Origin: an uncultured Oscillospiraceae bacterium | GTDB taxonomy: Bacteria > Bacillota > Clostridia > Oscillospirales > Acutalibacteraceae | Direction of reading: 5' to 3' | Length of the DNA stretch: 64,000 bases | Assembly: GCA_958448165.1 (NCBI GenBank) | Contig: CAUDCW010000006.1 | Span: 62,001-126,000, forward strand | Part shown: positions 40,733 to 49,851 of the stretch, one piece after another | Position numbering within the stretch: position 1 is the first letter of the stretch | Layout of the letters: the number at the start of each line of letters is the position of its first letter | Made by a program: the position numbers and the translations under genes | Notes under the pieces: model-generated | What the model saw: the letters and a program-made list of their open reading frames with translations, nothing else | The model's database searches: none | Told to the model about the DNA's origin: nothing

Positions 40733-42991
40733 ATGATTAAGAAATTTTTTACGGTTGGAGTGCTTGCAATGATACTTGCTTTTTCACCTGTTGCGTCTGC
40801 GTTGAACAACGACGCACAAATAAATTCCGATAAAACCTACGACCGGCTTGATTCGCTCGCCTATTCCGGCGGCGACCTCGGTGCAGTGTATTCAAAAGAA
40901 AGCACCACCTTTAAGGTGTGGGCGCCGACAGCTGAAAGCGTTAAGCTCAGGCTTTATGCAACCGGCAGCGACACTGAGGACGGGGCAAAGGAGCTTGCAC
41001 AGCATGAAATGGACTATGACAGCACAAACGGCGTGTGGTCCGTTACGGCAAAGGGCAACCTTGCCGGTGTGTATTACACATATGAAGTGACCGCAAACGG
41101 CAAAACGCAGGAAACAGGCGATGTAAACGCCAAAGCGGCAGGCGTCAACGGCGTGCGCTCAATGGTGTGTGATTTATCCCTTACAAACCCCGACGGATGG
41201 GAAAACGACAGCTTTGACCGTGTTTCAAAGCAGACAGACGCCGTTATCTGGGAGGTTCACGTCAAGGACTTCTCGTCAAGCGCAAGCTCGGGCGTCAGCG
41301 AAGAAAACAGGGGTAAATATCTTGCTTTCACAGAAACCGGCACAACCTTAAACGGCGAGGGCAATATAAAAACCTGCGTTGACTACCTCAAGGATCTCGG
41401 CATAAATTATGTTCAGATAAACCCGTTTTATGATTACGGCTCGGTTGACGAGGCAAGCGGTGATGAAAGTCAGTTCAACTGGGGCTATGACCCTGTGAAT
41501 TACAACGTCCCTGAAGGCTCATATTCGTCAGACCCGTATGACGGCAACGTCAGAATCAGGGAAACAAAGGCGATGATTCAGGCTTTGCACAAGGCGGGCA
41601 TAGGCGTTGTTATGGACGTTGTATATAACCACGTTTTTGACGCTGCTGAGAGCTGCTTTGACAAAACAGTTCCCGGCTATTACTTCAGGCACAACGAGGA
41701 CGGCAGTCTTTCAAACGGCTCGGGCTGCGGCAACGATACAGCCTCTGAACGTGCGATGTACCGCAAATATATGGTAGATTCCGTTATGTACTGGGCGCAG
41801 GAATACCACATCGACGGATTCCGTTTTGACCTAATGGGTCTGCACGATGTTGACACGATGAATCAGATCCGTGACGCTCTTGATACCCTTGAAAACGGCG
41901 AGAAAATCCTGATGTACGGCGAGGCTTGGCAGCTTGGCACCACAACAGACGCAGTTTTAGCAACTCAGGGCAATATGAACAAGCTCAGCACAAGGATAGG
42001 TGCGTTTAACGACGGCATAAGGGACGGGCTCAAGGGCAGCAACTTCAACCCGACCGAGGGCGGCTTTGTGCAGGGAGTAGGCTCAAGAGTAAATGTCAAG
42101 GGCGGCATAGCAGGCGCTACAATGGACTGGGCGAAGCAGCCCAGCCAGACCGTGACATACAATTCCTGTCACGACAATATGACGCTTTATGATAAGCTGG
42201 TTGCTTCTGTGCTCGGCACGGACGCAGACTACCGCGCAAGGGACGAAAAGCTTGTCGGTATGAACAAGCTTGCGGCAACGGCGGTGCTTACCGCACAGGG
42301 AATGTCGTTTATGCTTGCCGGTGAAGAAATGGCAAGGTCAAAGGACGGCGACCACAACTCTTACAAATCAAGCGTTGAGCTGAATCAGATTGACTGGAGC
42401 AGTCTGACAAGATACAGCGACCTTGTCAGATATTACAAGGGACTTATCGACCTGCGAAAGGCTTATGCTCCGTTCACCTGCGACGATAACACGGCAGTTG
42501 ATAATCTTTTCTTCTATACCGAAACCGACAGGCATCTGCTCGGCTATATGTATCAGAATCCCGATGCGGAAAAGCAGTGGGATAAGGTTGTCTGCCTTAT
42601 TAACAGCGGCGATGAAACCGAGGTTAAGCTTGAGGGCGAAAACCTGCCGACGGAGTGGGTTGTTGTTGTTAACGCCGACAGCGCAGGCGTTGAAAAGCTC
42701 GGTGAGCTTTCCGGCGAAACAGTCAGCATCAAGGCAGGCGAGGCTCTGGTTCTTGTTGACAAGGAAAGCTTTGAAAAAGCATCGGTAAAGTCAGACAAGA
42801 CAAGCATCGATTCATTACCCGACACAGCGCTTGCAACATCAATAGCAACTGAGGTTGCCGAAAGCGAGAAATCGTCAATGCCGACTGCACTGCCGTATAT
42901 TATGGGTGCTCTCAGTGTTGCTGTTACGGGACTCGGAATAGCTTATCTTGTAAGAAGATGGCATAAAAACAGAAAAAATTCAGGTAATTGA
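40733..42991 (+). CDS. Membrane-anchored type I pullulanase-like GH13 (CBM48-GH13)
   Basis: A 752-residue secreted enzyme expected to debranch pullulan or amylopectin at alpha-1,6 bonds. Signal peptide MIKKFFTVGVLAMILAFSPV-ASA; CBM48 (TTFKVWAPTAESVKLRLYAT, about residues 40-130); GH13 with the pullulanase motif FNWGYDP, VVYNHVF, nucleophile in GFRFDLMG, acid in LMYGEAW, and SCHDNMTLYDK. The end is a transmembrane helix (IMGALSVAVTGLGIAYLV) plus basic tail, so the enzyme is held on the outer face of the membrane. ATG 40733 follows TGGAGA. No dockerin or CBM26 is present, unlike its neighbour, from which it differs by anchoring. Confidence 0.93.
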   Translation: MIKKFFTVGVLAMILAFSPVASALNNDAQINSDKTYDRLDSLAYSGGDLGAVYSKESTTFKVWAPTAESVKLRLYATGSDTEDGAKELAQHEMDYDSTNGVWSVTAKGNLAGVYYTYEVTANGKTQETGDVNAKAAGVNGVRSMVCDLSLTNPDGWENDSFDRVSKQTDAVIWEVHVKDFSSSASSGVSEENRGKYLAFTETGTTLNGEGNIKTCVDYLKDLGINYVQINPFYDYGSVDEASGDESQFNWGYDPVNYNVPEGSYSSDPYDGNVRIRETKAMIQALHKAGIGVVMDVVYNHVFDAAESCFDKTVPGYYFRHNEDGSLSNGSGCGNDTASERAMYRKYMVDSVMYWAQEYHIDGFRFDLMGLHDVDTMNQIRDALDTLENGEKILMYGEAWQLGTTTDAVLATQGNMNKLSTRIGAFNDGIRDGLKGSNFNPTEGGFVQGVGSRVNVKGGIAGATMDWAKQPSQTVTYNSCHDNMTLYDKLVASVLGTDADYRARDEKLVGMNKLAATAVLTAQGMSFMLAGEEMARSKDGDHNSYKSSVELNQIDWSSLTRYSDLVRYYKGLIDLRKAYAPFTCDDNTAVDNLFFYTETDRHLLGYMYQNPDAEKQWDKVVCLINSGDETEVKLEGENLPTEWVVVVNADSAGVEKLGELSGETVSIKAGEALVLVDKESFEKASVKSDKTSIDSLPDTALATSIATEVAESEKSSMPTALPYIMGALSVAVTGLGIAYLVRRWHKNRKNSGN

Positions 42992-43047
42992 TTCGCAAAA
43001 ATGCGAAAGATTATAAACTATTGTAAATTAATAAAGGAGGATTTCAT

Positions 43048-46000
43048 ATGAAGTTCAAAAAAGCGATTGCTTTGGCTCTTTCAGCAATGATGGTTTCAAC
43101 AGCCATAGCAATCCCGGTAAACGCTTCGGCTGCTGTTACCAACAAGTATGCTGTCGAGGCGGCAAATCTCGACAAGCTGGCATATTCGGGCAATGACCTT
43201 GGCGCAACCTACACGCCGGAGGCTACAACCTTTAAGGTTTGGGCGCCGAAAGCGTCAAAAGTCAGCGTTGTATTGTATGCAACAGGCTCGGCTAAGGAGT
43301 CTTCAGCTGCAGGCGTAGTTGACAAGCTCGGTACCTACGAAATGACCTATGACGAAACAAACGGTGTTTGGTCCGTTACTCTTGAGGGTGACTTCAAGAA
43401 TGTCTACTATATGTATTCTGTAAAGAACGGAACATCAAAACCGGTTCTGACAGGTGACGTTTATGCTAAGGCAGCCGGCATTGAAGGCAGCAGAAGCATG
43501 ATTGTTGATCTCGACAGCACAGACCCTGAAGGATGGGAGAACGATACATATCAGCTCGTTCCGAACCAGACCGACGCAAACATTTGGGAGATTCATGTTA
43601 AGGACTTCTCTTATGACGCAAGCTCAGGCGTAAGCGAAGCAAACCGTGGCAAGTACCTTGCTTTCACAGAAACAGGTACAACCGTAAACGGCGAGGGTAA
43701 ACTTTCTACTTGCGTTGATTACCTGAAGGATATGGGCATTAAGTATGTTCATATCAACCCGTTCTATGATTTCGGTTCTGTAACAGAGGCAGGCCCGAAC
43801 ACTCAGTTCAACTGGGGCTACGACCCGAAGAACTACAATGTTCCGGAAGGCTCATATTCATCAAACCCATATGACGGTAATGTAAGAATCAATGAGGTTA
43901 AGCAGATGGTTATGGCTCTGCATAATGCAGGCATCGGCGTTATAATGGATGTTGTTTATAACCATACCTTTGATAAGAATTCATTCTTCAACAAAACTGT
44001 TCCTAACTATTACTACAGAGTTTACAACAGCGGTAAATGGGCTAACAACTCAGGCTGCGGCAATGATACCGCTTCTGACCACGCTATGTTCAGAAAGTAT
44101 ATGATAGATTCTGTTATGTACTGGGCACAGGAATACCACATTGACGGCTTCCGTTTTGACCTTATGGGACTCCATGATGTTGAGACAATGAACCAGATTC
44201 GTTCAAACCTCGACACAATCAACCCTGACCTCATTATGTACGGCGAGGGCTGGAATATGACAAGCGGCGACGGCAGCCTTTACAGCTACCCTGCAATGGC
44301 TAACCAGACTCAGTCTGCTATTTTAAGCTCAAGAATCTCTTACTTCAACGACCAGTTCAGAGATGCCGCAAAGGGCAGCGTGTTTGAGGCAACAGGCAGA
44401 GGCTTCCTCCAGGAGCCGGGAAAGAGCAATATGAGCGGTGTTCTTGTCGGCGCAATGGCTAACACAAAGAGCGGCAACTGGAAGGCACAGACACCTGAAC
44501 AGACTGTTACATATGTTGCCTGCCACGATAACTTCACTCTGTATGACAGACTTGTGGCTTCAATGAAGGGCGAGCTTGCCGACAATTATTCAAACAGATA
44601 TGATGACCTTGTTCAGATGAACAAGATGGCTGCTGCCCTTGTTTATACATCGCAGGGTGTTCCGTTCGTTCTTGCCGGTGAAGAATTTGCAAGAACAAAG
44701 TACGGCGACCACAACTCATACAAATCAAGTCCTGAAATCAACAAGCTCGACTGGAACCGTCTTGTTGACTATGCAGACCTTGTTTCATACTACAAGGGTA
44801 TGATCAGACTCAGAGAAACATATGCTCCGTTCAGAGATGCAACAGGCGACGTTGTCAACAACAAGATGAGCGTTATTTCACCGTCCAAGCTTCCGTTAGG
44901 CGTTGTTGCATACACAATCAACGATGACACAGCAATCTGGAAGAATGTTGCCGTTATGTTCAACAGCTCTGACGAAGCTCAGACAATTACATTGACAGGC
45001 AAGAACCTGCCGCAGGATTGGGTTATCCTTGTTGACGCCGACCGTGCAGGCATCAACAGCCTCGGCGAAATCAACACAGGAGCAGAAATCACAATTCCGG
45101 CTCATGCTTCATATGTACTTGCCGACAAGGCAAGCTATGTTGCTTCGGGCATTTCAAGCGAAACAGGTACTATAGTTGTTAAGCACACAAACGCTTACAC
45201 AGGCGAAACTCTCAAGAAAATGATCATCACAGGCGATTACGGCAAAAACTACATTACAAATTCCGATACAAACCTTGCAATCGACTATGATTTAGAGTCC
45301 ATTCCCAATAACGCAGAGGGCGTATTCACAGCCGGCGTTCAGAATGTAGAGTACAACTATATTCCTTATACACTCAAGGCTTACAGCACAACCGGCGACG
45401 GCAGCAAGGCAACACTTGTTGACAGTCTTAAGGTTCAGAAGTACGCAGTTGGTATAGATGTAAACTTATCTGAAGAGCAGCTTAAGATTGCCGATGTTAA
45501 CTTTGACGGCGCAGTAAACACAGAGGACGCTATCCTCTATCAGAAGGTCGTTCTTAATATGCAGGTTCAGGGCGTTGGTTCGGTTACAACAAAGTATATC
45601 GATGCCGACACAGGTGAGGAAATTGCAAACTCAGTTACAACAAGAGGCAGAGCCGGCAGTGCTTATACAACAAGCGTACCGAGCATTAAGCTTTATATTC
45701 TTGACGAAACCCAGCTTCCGGATAACGCCGAGGGCGTTTACTCAAACAAGGATAAGACAGTAACATATGCGTTCAAGCTCAATGCTGTTCCAAGATATGT
45801 TCACGTTAAGCTTCTTGAAGGTCAGACATGGGTTCCGTATCTCTACTCATGGGATTCAACAGGCGACTACCTTGGCGCTTGGCCGGGCACACAGATGGCT
45901 GATGAGGACGGCGACGGTTGGTATGATATCCGTGTTAACACAACAATCGGTACCTACAACTGGATTATCAACGACGGCAACGGCAACCAGACAACAGATA

Positions 46001-46113
46001 ACGAGAATGCAGACAGCGATCTGTGGGTTGTTATGAAGGTCGCTAAGCCTAACAAGGGTGCTGCTGACAGCGAATACACGGTTTATACTTATAATCCGGA
46101 TATTGAAAACTAA
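43048..46113 (+). CDS. Secreted type I pullulanase with CBM48, MucBP-like repeats, half-dockerin and CBM26
   Basis: A 1021-residue paralogue of the preceding pullulanase. Signal peptide ending at about VNASA; CBM48; GH13 with FNWGYDP, GFRFDLMG, LIMYGEGW and ACHDNFTLYDR. Then come a MucBP-like repeat (about 705-800), a single dockerin segment DVNFDGAVNTEDAILYQKVV (about 820-845), a second MucBP-like repeat and a C-terminal CBM26 (WVPYLYSWDSTGDYLGAWPG). One dockerin segment instead of the normal pair is unusual. AAAGGAGG precedes the ATG. Codon choice is more biased (GTT, GCT, CTT, AAG) than in the upstream gene, suggesting high expression. The layout resembles amylosome pullulanases of Ruminococcus bromii. 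Confidence 0.92.
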   Translation: MKFKKAIALALSAMMVSTAIAIPVNASAAVTNKYAVEAANLDKLAYSGNDLGATYTPEATTFKVWAPKASKVSVVLYATGSAKESSAAGVVDKLGTYEMTYDETNGVWSVTLEGDFKNVYYMYSVKNGTSKPVLTGDVYAKAAGIEGSRSMIVDLDSTDPEGWENDTYQLVPNQTDANIWEIHVKDFSYDASSGVSEANRGKYLAFTETGTTVNGEGKLSTCVDYLKDMGIKYVHINPFYDFGSVTEAGPNTQFNWGYDPKNYNVPEGSYSSNPYDGNVRINEVKQMVMALHNAGIGVIMDVVYNHTFDKNSFFNKTVPNYYYRVYNSGKWANNSGCGNDTASDHAMFRKYMIDSVMYWAQEYHIDGFRFDLMGLHDVETMNQIRSNLDTINPDLIMYGEGWNMTSGDGSLYSYPAMANQTQSAILSSRISYFNDQFRDAAKGSVFEATGRGFLQEPGKSNMSGVLVGAMANTKSGNWKAQTPEQTVTYVACHDNFTLYDRLVASMKGELADNYSNRYDDLVQMNKMAAALVYTSQGVPFVLAGEEFARTKYGDHNSYKSSPEINKLDWNRLVDYADLVSYYKGMIRLRETYAPFRDATGDVVNNKMSVISPSKLPLGVVAYTINDDTAIWKNVAVMFNSSDEAQTITLTGKNLPQDWVILVDADRAGINSLGEINTGAEITIPAHASYVLADKASYVASGISSETGTIVVKHTNAYTGETLKKMIITGDYGKNYITNSDTNLAIDYDLESIPNNAEGVFTAGVQNVEYNYIPYTLKAYSTTGDGSKATLVDSLKVQKYAVGIDVNLSEEQLKIADVNFDGAVNTEDAILYQKVVLNMQVQGVGSVTTKYIDADTGEEIANSVTTRGRAGSAYTTSVPSIKLYILDETQLPDNAEGVYSNKDKTVTYAFKLNAVPRYVHVKLLEGQTWVPYLYSWDSTGDYLGAWPGTQMADEDGDGWYDIRVNTTIGTYNWIINDGNGNQTTDNENADSDLWVVMKVAKPNKGAADSEYTVYTYNPDIEN

Positions 46114-46163
46114 GCTCCAAGGCTTAGGCTTAGTTTATCGGCCAAAAAATAATCAGGCATAAA

Positions 46164-46199
46164 AACACAGGCTCATTGCTTTCGCAATGAGCCTGTGTT
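46164..46199 (+). terminator. Long-stem hairpin after the secreted pullulanase gene
   Basis: A perfect 16-bp stem (AACACAGGCTCATTGC / GCAATGAGCCTGTGTT) with loop TTTC. It lacks a T tract downstream, so it may also protect the mRNA 3' end. Confidence 0.75.
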
Positions 46200-46310
46200 G
46201 CACTTGCACACTTGCGTTGCAGAGATTAAATCAGAGTTTAGCGTATTAAGTGCGAACTAAATGCAAATTAAAGAGGTTTGCGCACGTCGGAATGTTATTA
46301 TAATATCGTA

Positions 46311-46340
46311 TTAAGGAAACACTGATTAAACCGTTTGTGC
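46311..46340. mobile_element. Truncated end of the 178-bp MITE family
   Basis: TTAAGGAAACACTGATTAAA followed by CCGTTTGTGC corresponds to the reverse complement of the right end of the elements at 26840 and 27930; similarity stops after about 30 bases. The surrounding gap 46200-46595 otherwise holds the hairpin repeat at 46378 and a pyrimidine-rich repeat (46483-46540); no gene is seen. Confidence 0.7.
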
Positions 46341-46377
46341 GTCACCGCTCCTTTTCCAATGCGAACTTTCAACAGGT

Positions 46378-46463
46378 GCGTTTAATGGCACTTTATGCAC
46401 TTACAACGCATAAAGTGCCAAGTAAACGCTCAAACTCATTTTCTCGTTTTATTTTACTCGACC
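46378..46463. repeat. Dispersed hairpin repeat, copy A
   Basis: About 86 bp, nearly identical in inverted orientation to 57960-58046. The core TGGCACTTTATGC / GCATAAAGTGCCA is a perfect 13-bp stem around ACTTACAAC, with outer GCGTTTA/TAAACGC pairing, followed by a conserved T-rich tail ending TTTTATTTTACTCGACC. Confidence 0.82.
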
Positions 46464-46595
46464 AAGCTTTTTACCATAAAGCAGCTAAGCTGCGACAACA
46501 GCAACTTCACTCTTCAATCTCTATCTTCTCACCTGCTTGCGGTGCTTGTGCCGCTGAACACAAGTTTATCCTATTTGAACATATTCCATATTACG

Positions 46596-46624
46596 TTTAC
46601 AACTCCGTCACATCGTGATATAAT
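46596..46624 (+). promoter_or_regulatory. Sigma-A promoter for the DUF3267 gene
   Basis: TTTACA (46596-46601), 17 bases, TATAAT (46619-46624) with TG one base upstream (extended -10). The ATG is 27 bp downstream. Confidence 0.8.
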
Positions 46625-46651
46625 TAAAAAAACATCAAAAAGGAGAAGTCA

Positions 46652-47236
46652 ATGAAAAACTCTTATCTTGAACTGCCCAAGGGCTATTCTGAAATATTTC
46701 AGCTCGATTTGCAAAAGGACAAAAAAACAGCGCTGTTTGTAAATATCTTTGCGCTTGTAATTTCGGCGGTGATGGTAGTAGCAGGAATATTTATCGTCCC
46801 GATTACAACATTCTTCGATTTCAGCAACGGGATTTTAATGTATTTAATAAAGCTTACCGTTGCGATTGCAGCAATGATAATTTACCTTATCCTGCACGAG
46901 CTTGTGCATGGTGTATTTATGAAAGGCTTCAGCAAGACTAAGGTGCATTACGGCTTTACGGGTCTTTACGCTTATGCAGGCAGTAACGCATACTTCTGCA
47001 AGAAAGCCTATATCATAATCGCTCTTGCGCCTATTGTTGTGTGGGGTGTTGTTCTGTTGATTATCAATTGCTTTGTGGACGCCTCTTGGTTCTGGTGCGT
47101 GTATTTTATCCAGATTATGAATATTTCCGGCGCCGCGGGCGATGTATTTGTTACATACAAATTTTCAAAAATGCCGTCCGATATTCTGGTTCAGGACTCC
47201 GGTGTTTCTATGAAGGTTTATTCACAGACAAAATAA
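46652..47236 (+). CDS. DUF3267 membrane zincin-like protein
   Basis: A 194-residue membrane protein with four hydrophobic segments and the zinc-protease motif IYLILHELVHGVFMKGF (H-E-L-V-H). It belongs to the DUF3267 putative zincin family, whose substrates are unknown. AAAAGGAG precedes the ATG. It is transcribed alone from a strong promoter. Confidence 0.87.
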   Translation: MKNSYLELPKGYSEIFQLDLQKDKKTALFVNIFALVISAVMVVAGIFIVPITTFFDFSNGILMYLIKLTVAIAAMIIYLILHELVHGVFMKGFSKTKVHYGFTGLYAYAGSNAYFCKKAYIIIALAPIVVWGVVLLIINCFVDASWFWCVYFIQIMNISGAAGDVFVTYKFSKMPSDILVQDSGVSMKVYSQTK

Positions 47237-47266
47237 ATATCGTTGCAATATCCTTGCAATAAAAAG

Positions 47267-47306
47267 AACCCGATAAAACAGACGTTATGCCTGATTTTAT
47301 CGGGTT
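47267..47306. terminator. Bidirectional terminator between DUF3267 gene and hisF
   Basis: AACCCGATAAAA (47267-47278) pairs perfectly with TTTTATCGGGTT (47295-47306); A/T-rich flanks on both sides suit both convergent genes. Confidence 0.85.
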
Positions 47307-47319
47307 AATTATTTGCCGT

Positions 47320-48075
47320 TTATTTTCTTACGGGAATTCCCTTTACGTCAAGATACTCCTTGAGAACAGGTATCGGAATTTCACCGAAGTGAAAAAGCGA
47401 CGCCGCAAGCACTGCATCTGCCTTACCCTCTGTAAACGCATCATAAAAATGCTCAAGCGCTCCTGCGCCGCCGGAAGCGATAACGGGTATTCCGACGCTC
47501 TCGGACACCGCCTTTGTAAGCTCAAGGTCGTATCCCTGCTTCTGACCGTCACAGTCCATACTTGTCAGCAGTATTTCGCCTGCTCCTCGTTTTTCGGCTT
47601 CAACTGCCCACTTTACTGCATCCATACCAACCGGGATTCTTCCGCCGTTGATATAAACCTCCCAACCGTTGCCGGTGTGCTTTGCGTCAATCGCACACAC
47701 AACACACTGACTGCCGAATTTGTAGGACGCCTCGTTAATAATGTCGGGGTTTTTAACAGCCGCCGAGTTCACCGAAACCTTATCAGCTCCGGCTCTTAGA
47801 ATGTCAGTAAAATCGTCAACCGTTCTTATTCCGCCGCCGACGGTGAACGGGATAAATATGCTGTTTGCAACTGCGCTTACCATATCCGTAACAATCGCCC
47901 GTGAGTCGCTTGATGCGGTTATGTCGAGAAAAACAAGCTCGTCGGCGCCCTGCTTGTCATAGGCGATTGCCGCCTCAACCGGGTCGCCTGCGTCACGCAG
48001 GTTCACAAAGCTTGTTCCCTTTACAACTCTGCCGTCCTTGACGTCAAGGCACGGTATAATTCTTTTTGCGTACAT
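47320..48075 (-). CDS. hisF: Imidazole glycerol phosphate synthase subunit HisF
   Basis: A 251-residue beta/alpha barrel: IIPCLDVKDGRVVKG, VGGGIRTVDD and the C-terminal phosphate loop IASGGAGALEHF. With HisH it forms imidazole glycerol phosphate and AICAR in histidine synthesis. It lies 12 bp downstream of hisH. No other his gene is in the window. Confidence 0.96.
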   Translation of the reverse strand: MYAKRIIPCLDVKDGRVVKGTSFVNLRDAGDPVEAAIAYDKQGADELVFLDITASSDSRAIVTDMVSAVANSIFIPFTVGGGIRTVDDFTDILRAGADKVSVNSAAVKNPDIINEASYKFGSQCVVCAIDAKHTGNGWEVYINGGRIPVGMDAVKWAVEAEKRGAGEILLTSMDCDGQKQGYDLELTKAVSESVGIPVIASGGAGALEHFYDAFTEGKADAVLAASLFHFGEIPIPVLKEYLDVKGIPVRK

Positions 48076-48087
48076 ATCAAAACCTCT

Positions 48088-48702
48088 TTATTTAGTCATT
48101 TCAACAAAGTTTTCAAGCATCTTAAGCCCCACACTGCCGCTTTTTTCCGGGTGAAACTGTGTGGCTATCAGGTTGCCCTTCTGCACTGCGGCGTCAATTG
48201 ACGTGCCGTAGCTTGTTGTGGCGGCTACAATAGATCTGTCGGCAGCCGTAAGATAATATGAGTGAACAAAATATACATAGCTTTCATCGGGAATATCCCT
48301 GAAAATACCGTCGTGCTGTTTTATGCTTATCGAGTTCCAGCCCATATGCGGAATTTTAAGGGTGCCGCCTGTGTTAGGGATTTTTGTAATGCTGCCGTCA
48401 AGCAGTGAAAGTCCCTTTGCTCCGGGACTTTCCTCACTTTCGGGGAATAAAAGCTGAAGTCCAAGGCAGATTCCAAGGAACGGATTTCCGCCGTTTGCAT
48501 AATCCTTAACTGCGTCAACAAGTCTGCTCTGCGCCATGCAGTCCATTGCATCACGAAAAGAGCCAACGCCCGGCAGTATTGCGCCGCTGCACTTGAACAG
48601 CTCCTCGCGGCTGTCAACGATTTTACAGTCGGAGCCGATAAATTTAAGCGCCTTGAAAACACTCTGCAGGTTGCCTGCACCGTAGTCTATAATGCCGATC
48701 AT
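48088..48702 (-). CDS. hisH: Imidazole glycerol phosphate synthase glutaminase subunit HisH
   Basis: A 204-residue class I glutamine amidotransferase that feeds ammonia to HisF: IIDYGAGNLQSV at the N-terminus, PGVGSFRDAM (oxyanion strand), the nucleophile in GICLGLQLL and the His-x-Glu in TQFHPEKSG. ATG 48702 is chosen with GGAGG upstream on the minus strand; the 31 extra residues of the longest frame are not family-like. Confidence 0.95.
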   Translation of the reverse strand: MIGIIDYGAGNLQSVFKALKFIGSDCKIVDSREELFKCSGAILPGVGSFRDAMDCMAQSRLVDAVKDYANGGNPFLGICLGLQLLFPESEESPGAKGLSLLDGSITKIPNTGGTLKIPHMGWNSISIKQHDGIFRDIPDESYVYFVHSYYLTAADRSIVAATTSYGTSIDAAVQKGNLIATQFHPEKSGSVGLKMLENFVEMTK

Positions 48703-48886
48703 ATATAAATTACCTCCGTAGCGGCAGATTGATGTCCCGATTTTGCCTGTGTCGGAATATGAACTAATTCTACCATACAAATGCAGTTCTTGCAATTGAA
48801 AATTGCATTATAAGCCTTTTGTACTGTAAAAAAAGCAGAAAATACCCTGTCCTGCACCTTTAAATGAAAGTTTACGAGGTTTTTTC

Positions 48887-48915
48887 TTGATTTTAATTCA
48901 TTTGTGTATTAAACT
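48887..48915 (+). promoter_or_regulatory. Promoter for the RpiR-family gene operon
   Basis: TTGATT (48887-48892), 17 bases, TAAACT (48910-48915), 39 bp before the start codon. Confidence 0.55.
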
Positions 48916-48954
48916 TATTATATATAGTTTTTAAAGGACTTATGAGGTGTAATA

Positions 48955-49851
48955 ATGGAACATCTGTTTACAAAAATAGAAAATATGAGGAGCAAGCTGT
49001 CAAAGGGACAGAAGCGCATTGCGGAGTATATTGAGGAGCATTACGACAAAGCGGCTTTTATGACAGCTTCAAAGCTCGGCGAAACAGTCGGCGTCAGCGA
49101 ATCAACCGTTGTTCGCTTTGCTGTTGAGATAGGCTATGACGGTTACCCGAAGCTGCAAAAGGCGATGCAGGAGCTTATAAAGGACAAGCTGACCTCTGTG
49201 CAGAGAATTGAGGTAACAAGCACACGCTTCGGCGAGGAGAATATCCTTGAAAGTGTTCTTAATCAGGATATCGAAAAAATAAAGCGCACAATCGAAGAGA
49301 TCTCGCACGAGGACTTCCGCGCGGCTGTAAAGGCAATTGTCGAGGCGGAGAATATCTACATCTTCGCCGTTCGCAGCTCGTCGGCACTTGCAAACTTTCT
49401 GGGCTACTATTTTGACCTGATTTTCGGTAATGTCAGGGTGGTCAGCACAACAAGTAAGATTGAAATTTATGAAAAGCTTCTGCATATCAACGAGAATGAC
49501 GTGATAATCGGCATCAGCTTTCCCCGTTATTCCAAGACAGCCGTTGAGGGAATGAAGTTTGCCTCTGACCGTCACGCATCTGTAATTGCGATTACCGACA
49601 GTATGATTTCGCCGCTTGTCGGTCCTGCCGACCACGTTCTTCTTGCAAGCAGCGATATGGCGTCAATTGTCGATTCGCTTGTCGCACCGTTAAGCCTTAT
49701 CAATGCGCTGATAGTTGCGACGGTTCTTGAGAAAAAGGCAAGCGTCGAGAACACCTTCCAGCGGCTTGAAACCTACTGGGATAAATACGATGTTTATGCA
49801 AAAACCTCTGAAATTGCAAAGAATACGCAAGAAAACGAGGGCAGACAATGA
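48955..49851 (+). CDS. RpiR/MurR-family transcriptional regulator with SIS domain
   Basis: Residues 1-80 form the RpiR helix-turn-helix (LSKGQKRIAEYIEEHYDKA, then VSESTVVRFAVEIGYDGYPK). Residues about 105-260 form a SIS sugar-phosphate-binding domain (IYIFAVRSSSALANFLGYYF, DVIIGISFPRYSKTAVEG, ITDSMISPL). Such regulators respond to phosphosugars; the ligand is unknown. GAGGTG precedes the ATG, and the stop overlaps the next start (ATGA), so it is co-transcribed with the flavoprotein and probably cmk-plsC-ispH. Confidence 0.92.
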   Translation: MEHLFTKIENMRSKLSKGQKRIAEYIEEHYDKAAFMTASKLGETVGVSESTVVRFAVEIGYDGYPKLQKAMQELIKDKLTSVQRIEVTSTRFGEENILESVLNQDIEKIKRTIEEISHEDFRAAVKAIVEAENIYIFAVRSSSALANFLGYYFDLIFGNVRVVSTTSKIEIYEKLLHINENDVIIGISFPRYSKTAVEGMKFASDRHASVIAITDSMISPLVGPADHVLLASSDMASIVDSLVAPLSLINALIVATVLEKKASVENTFQRLETYWDKYDVYAKTSEIAKNTQENEGRQ

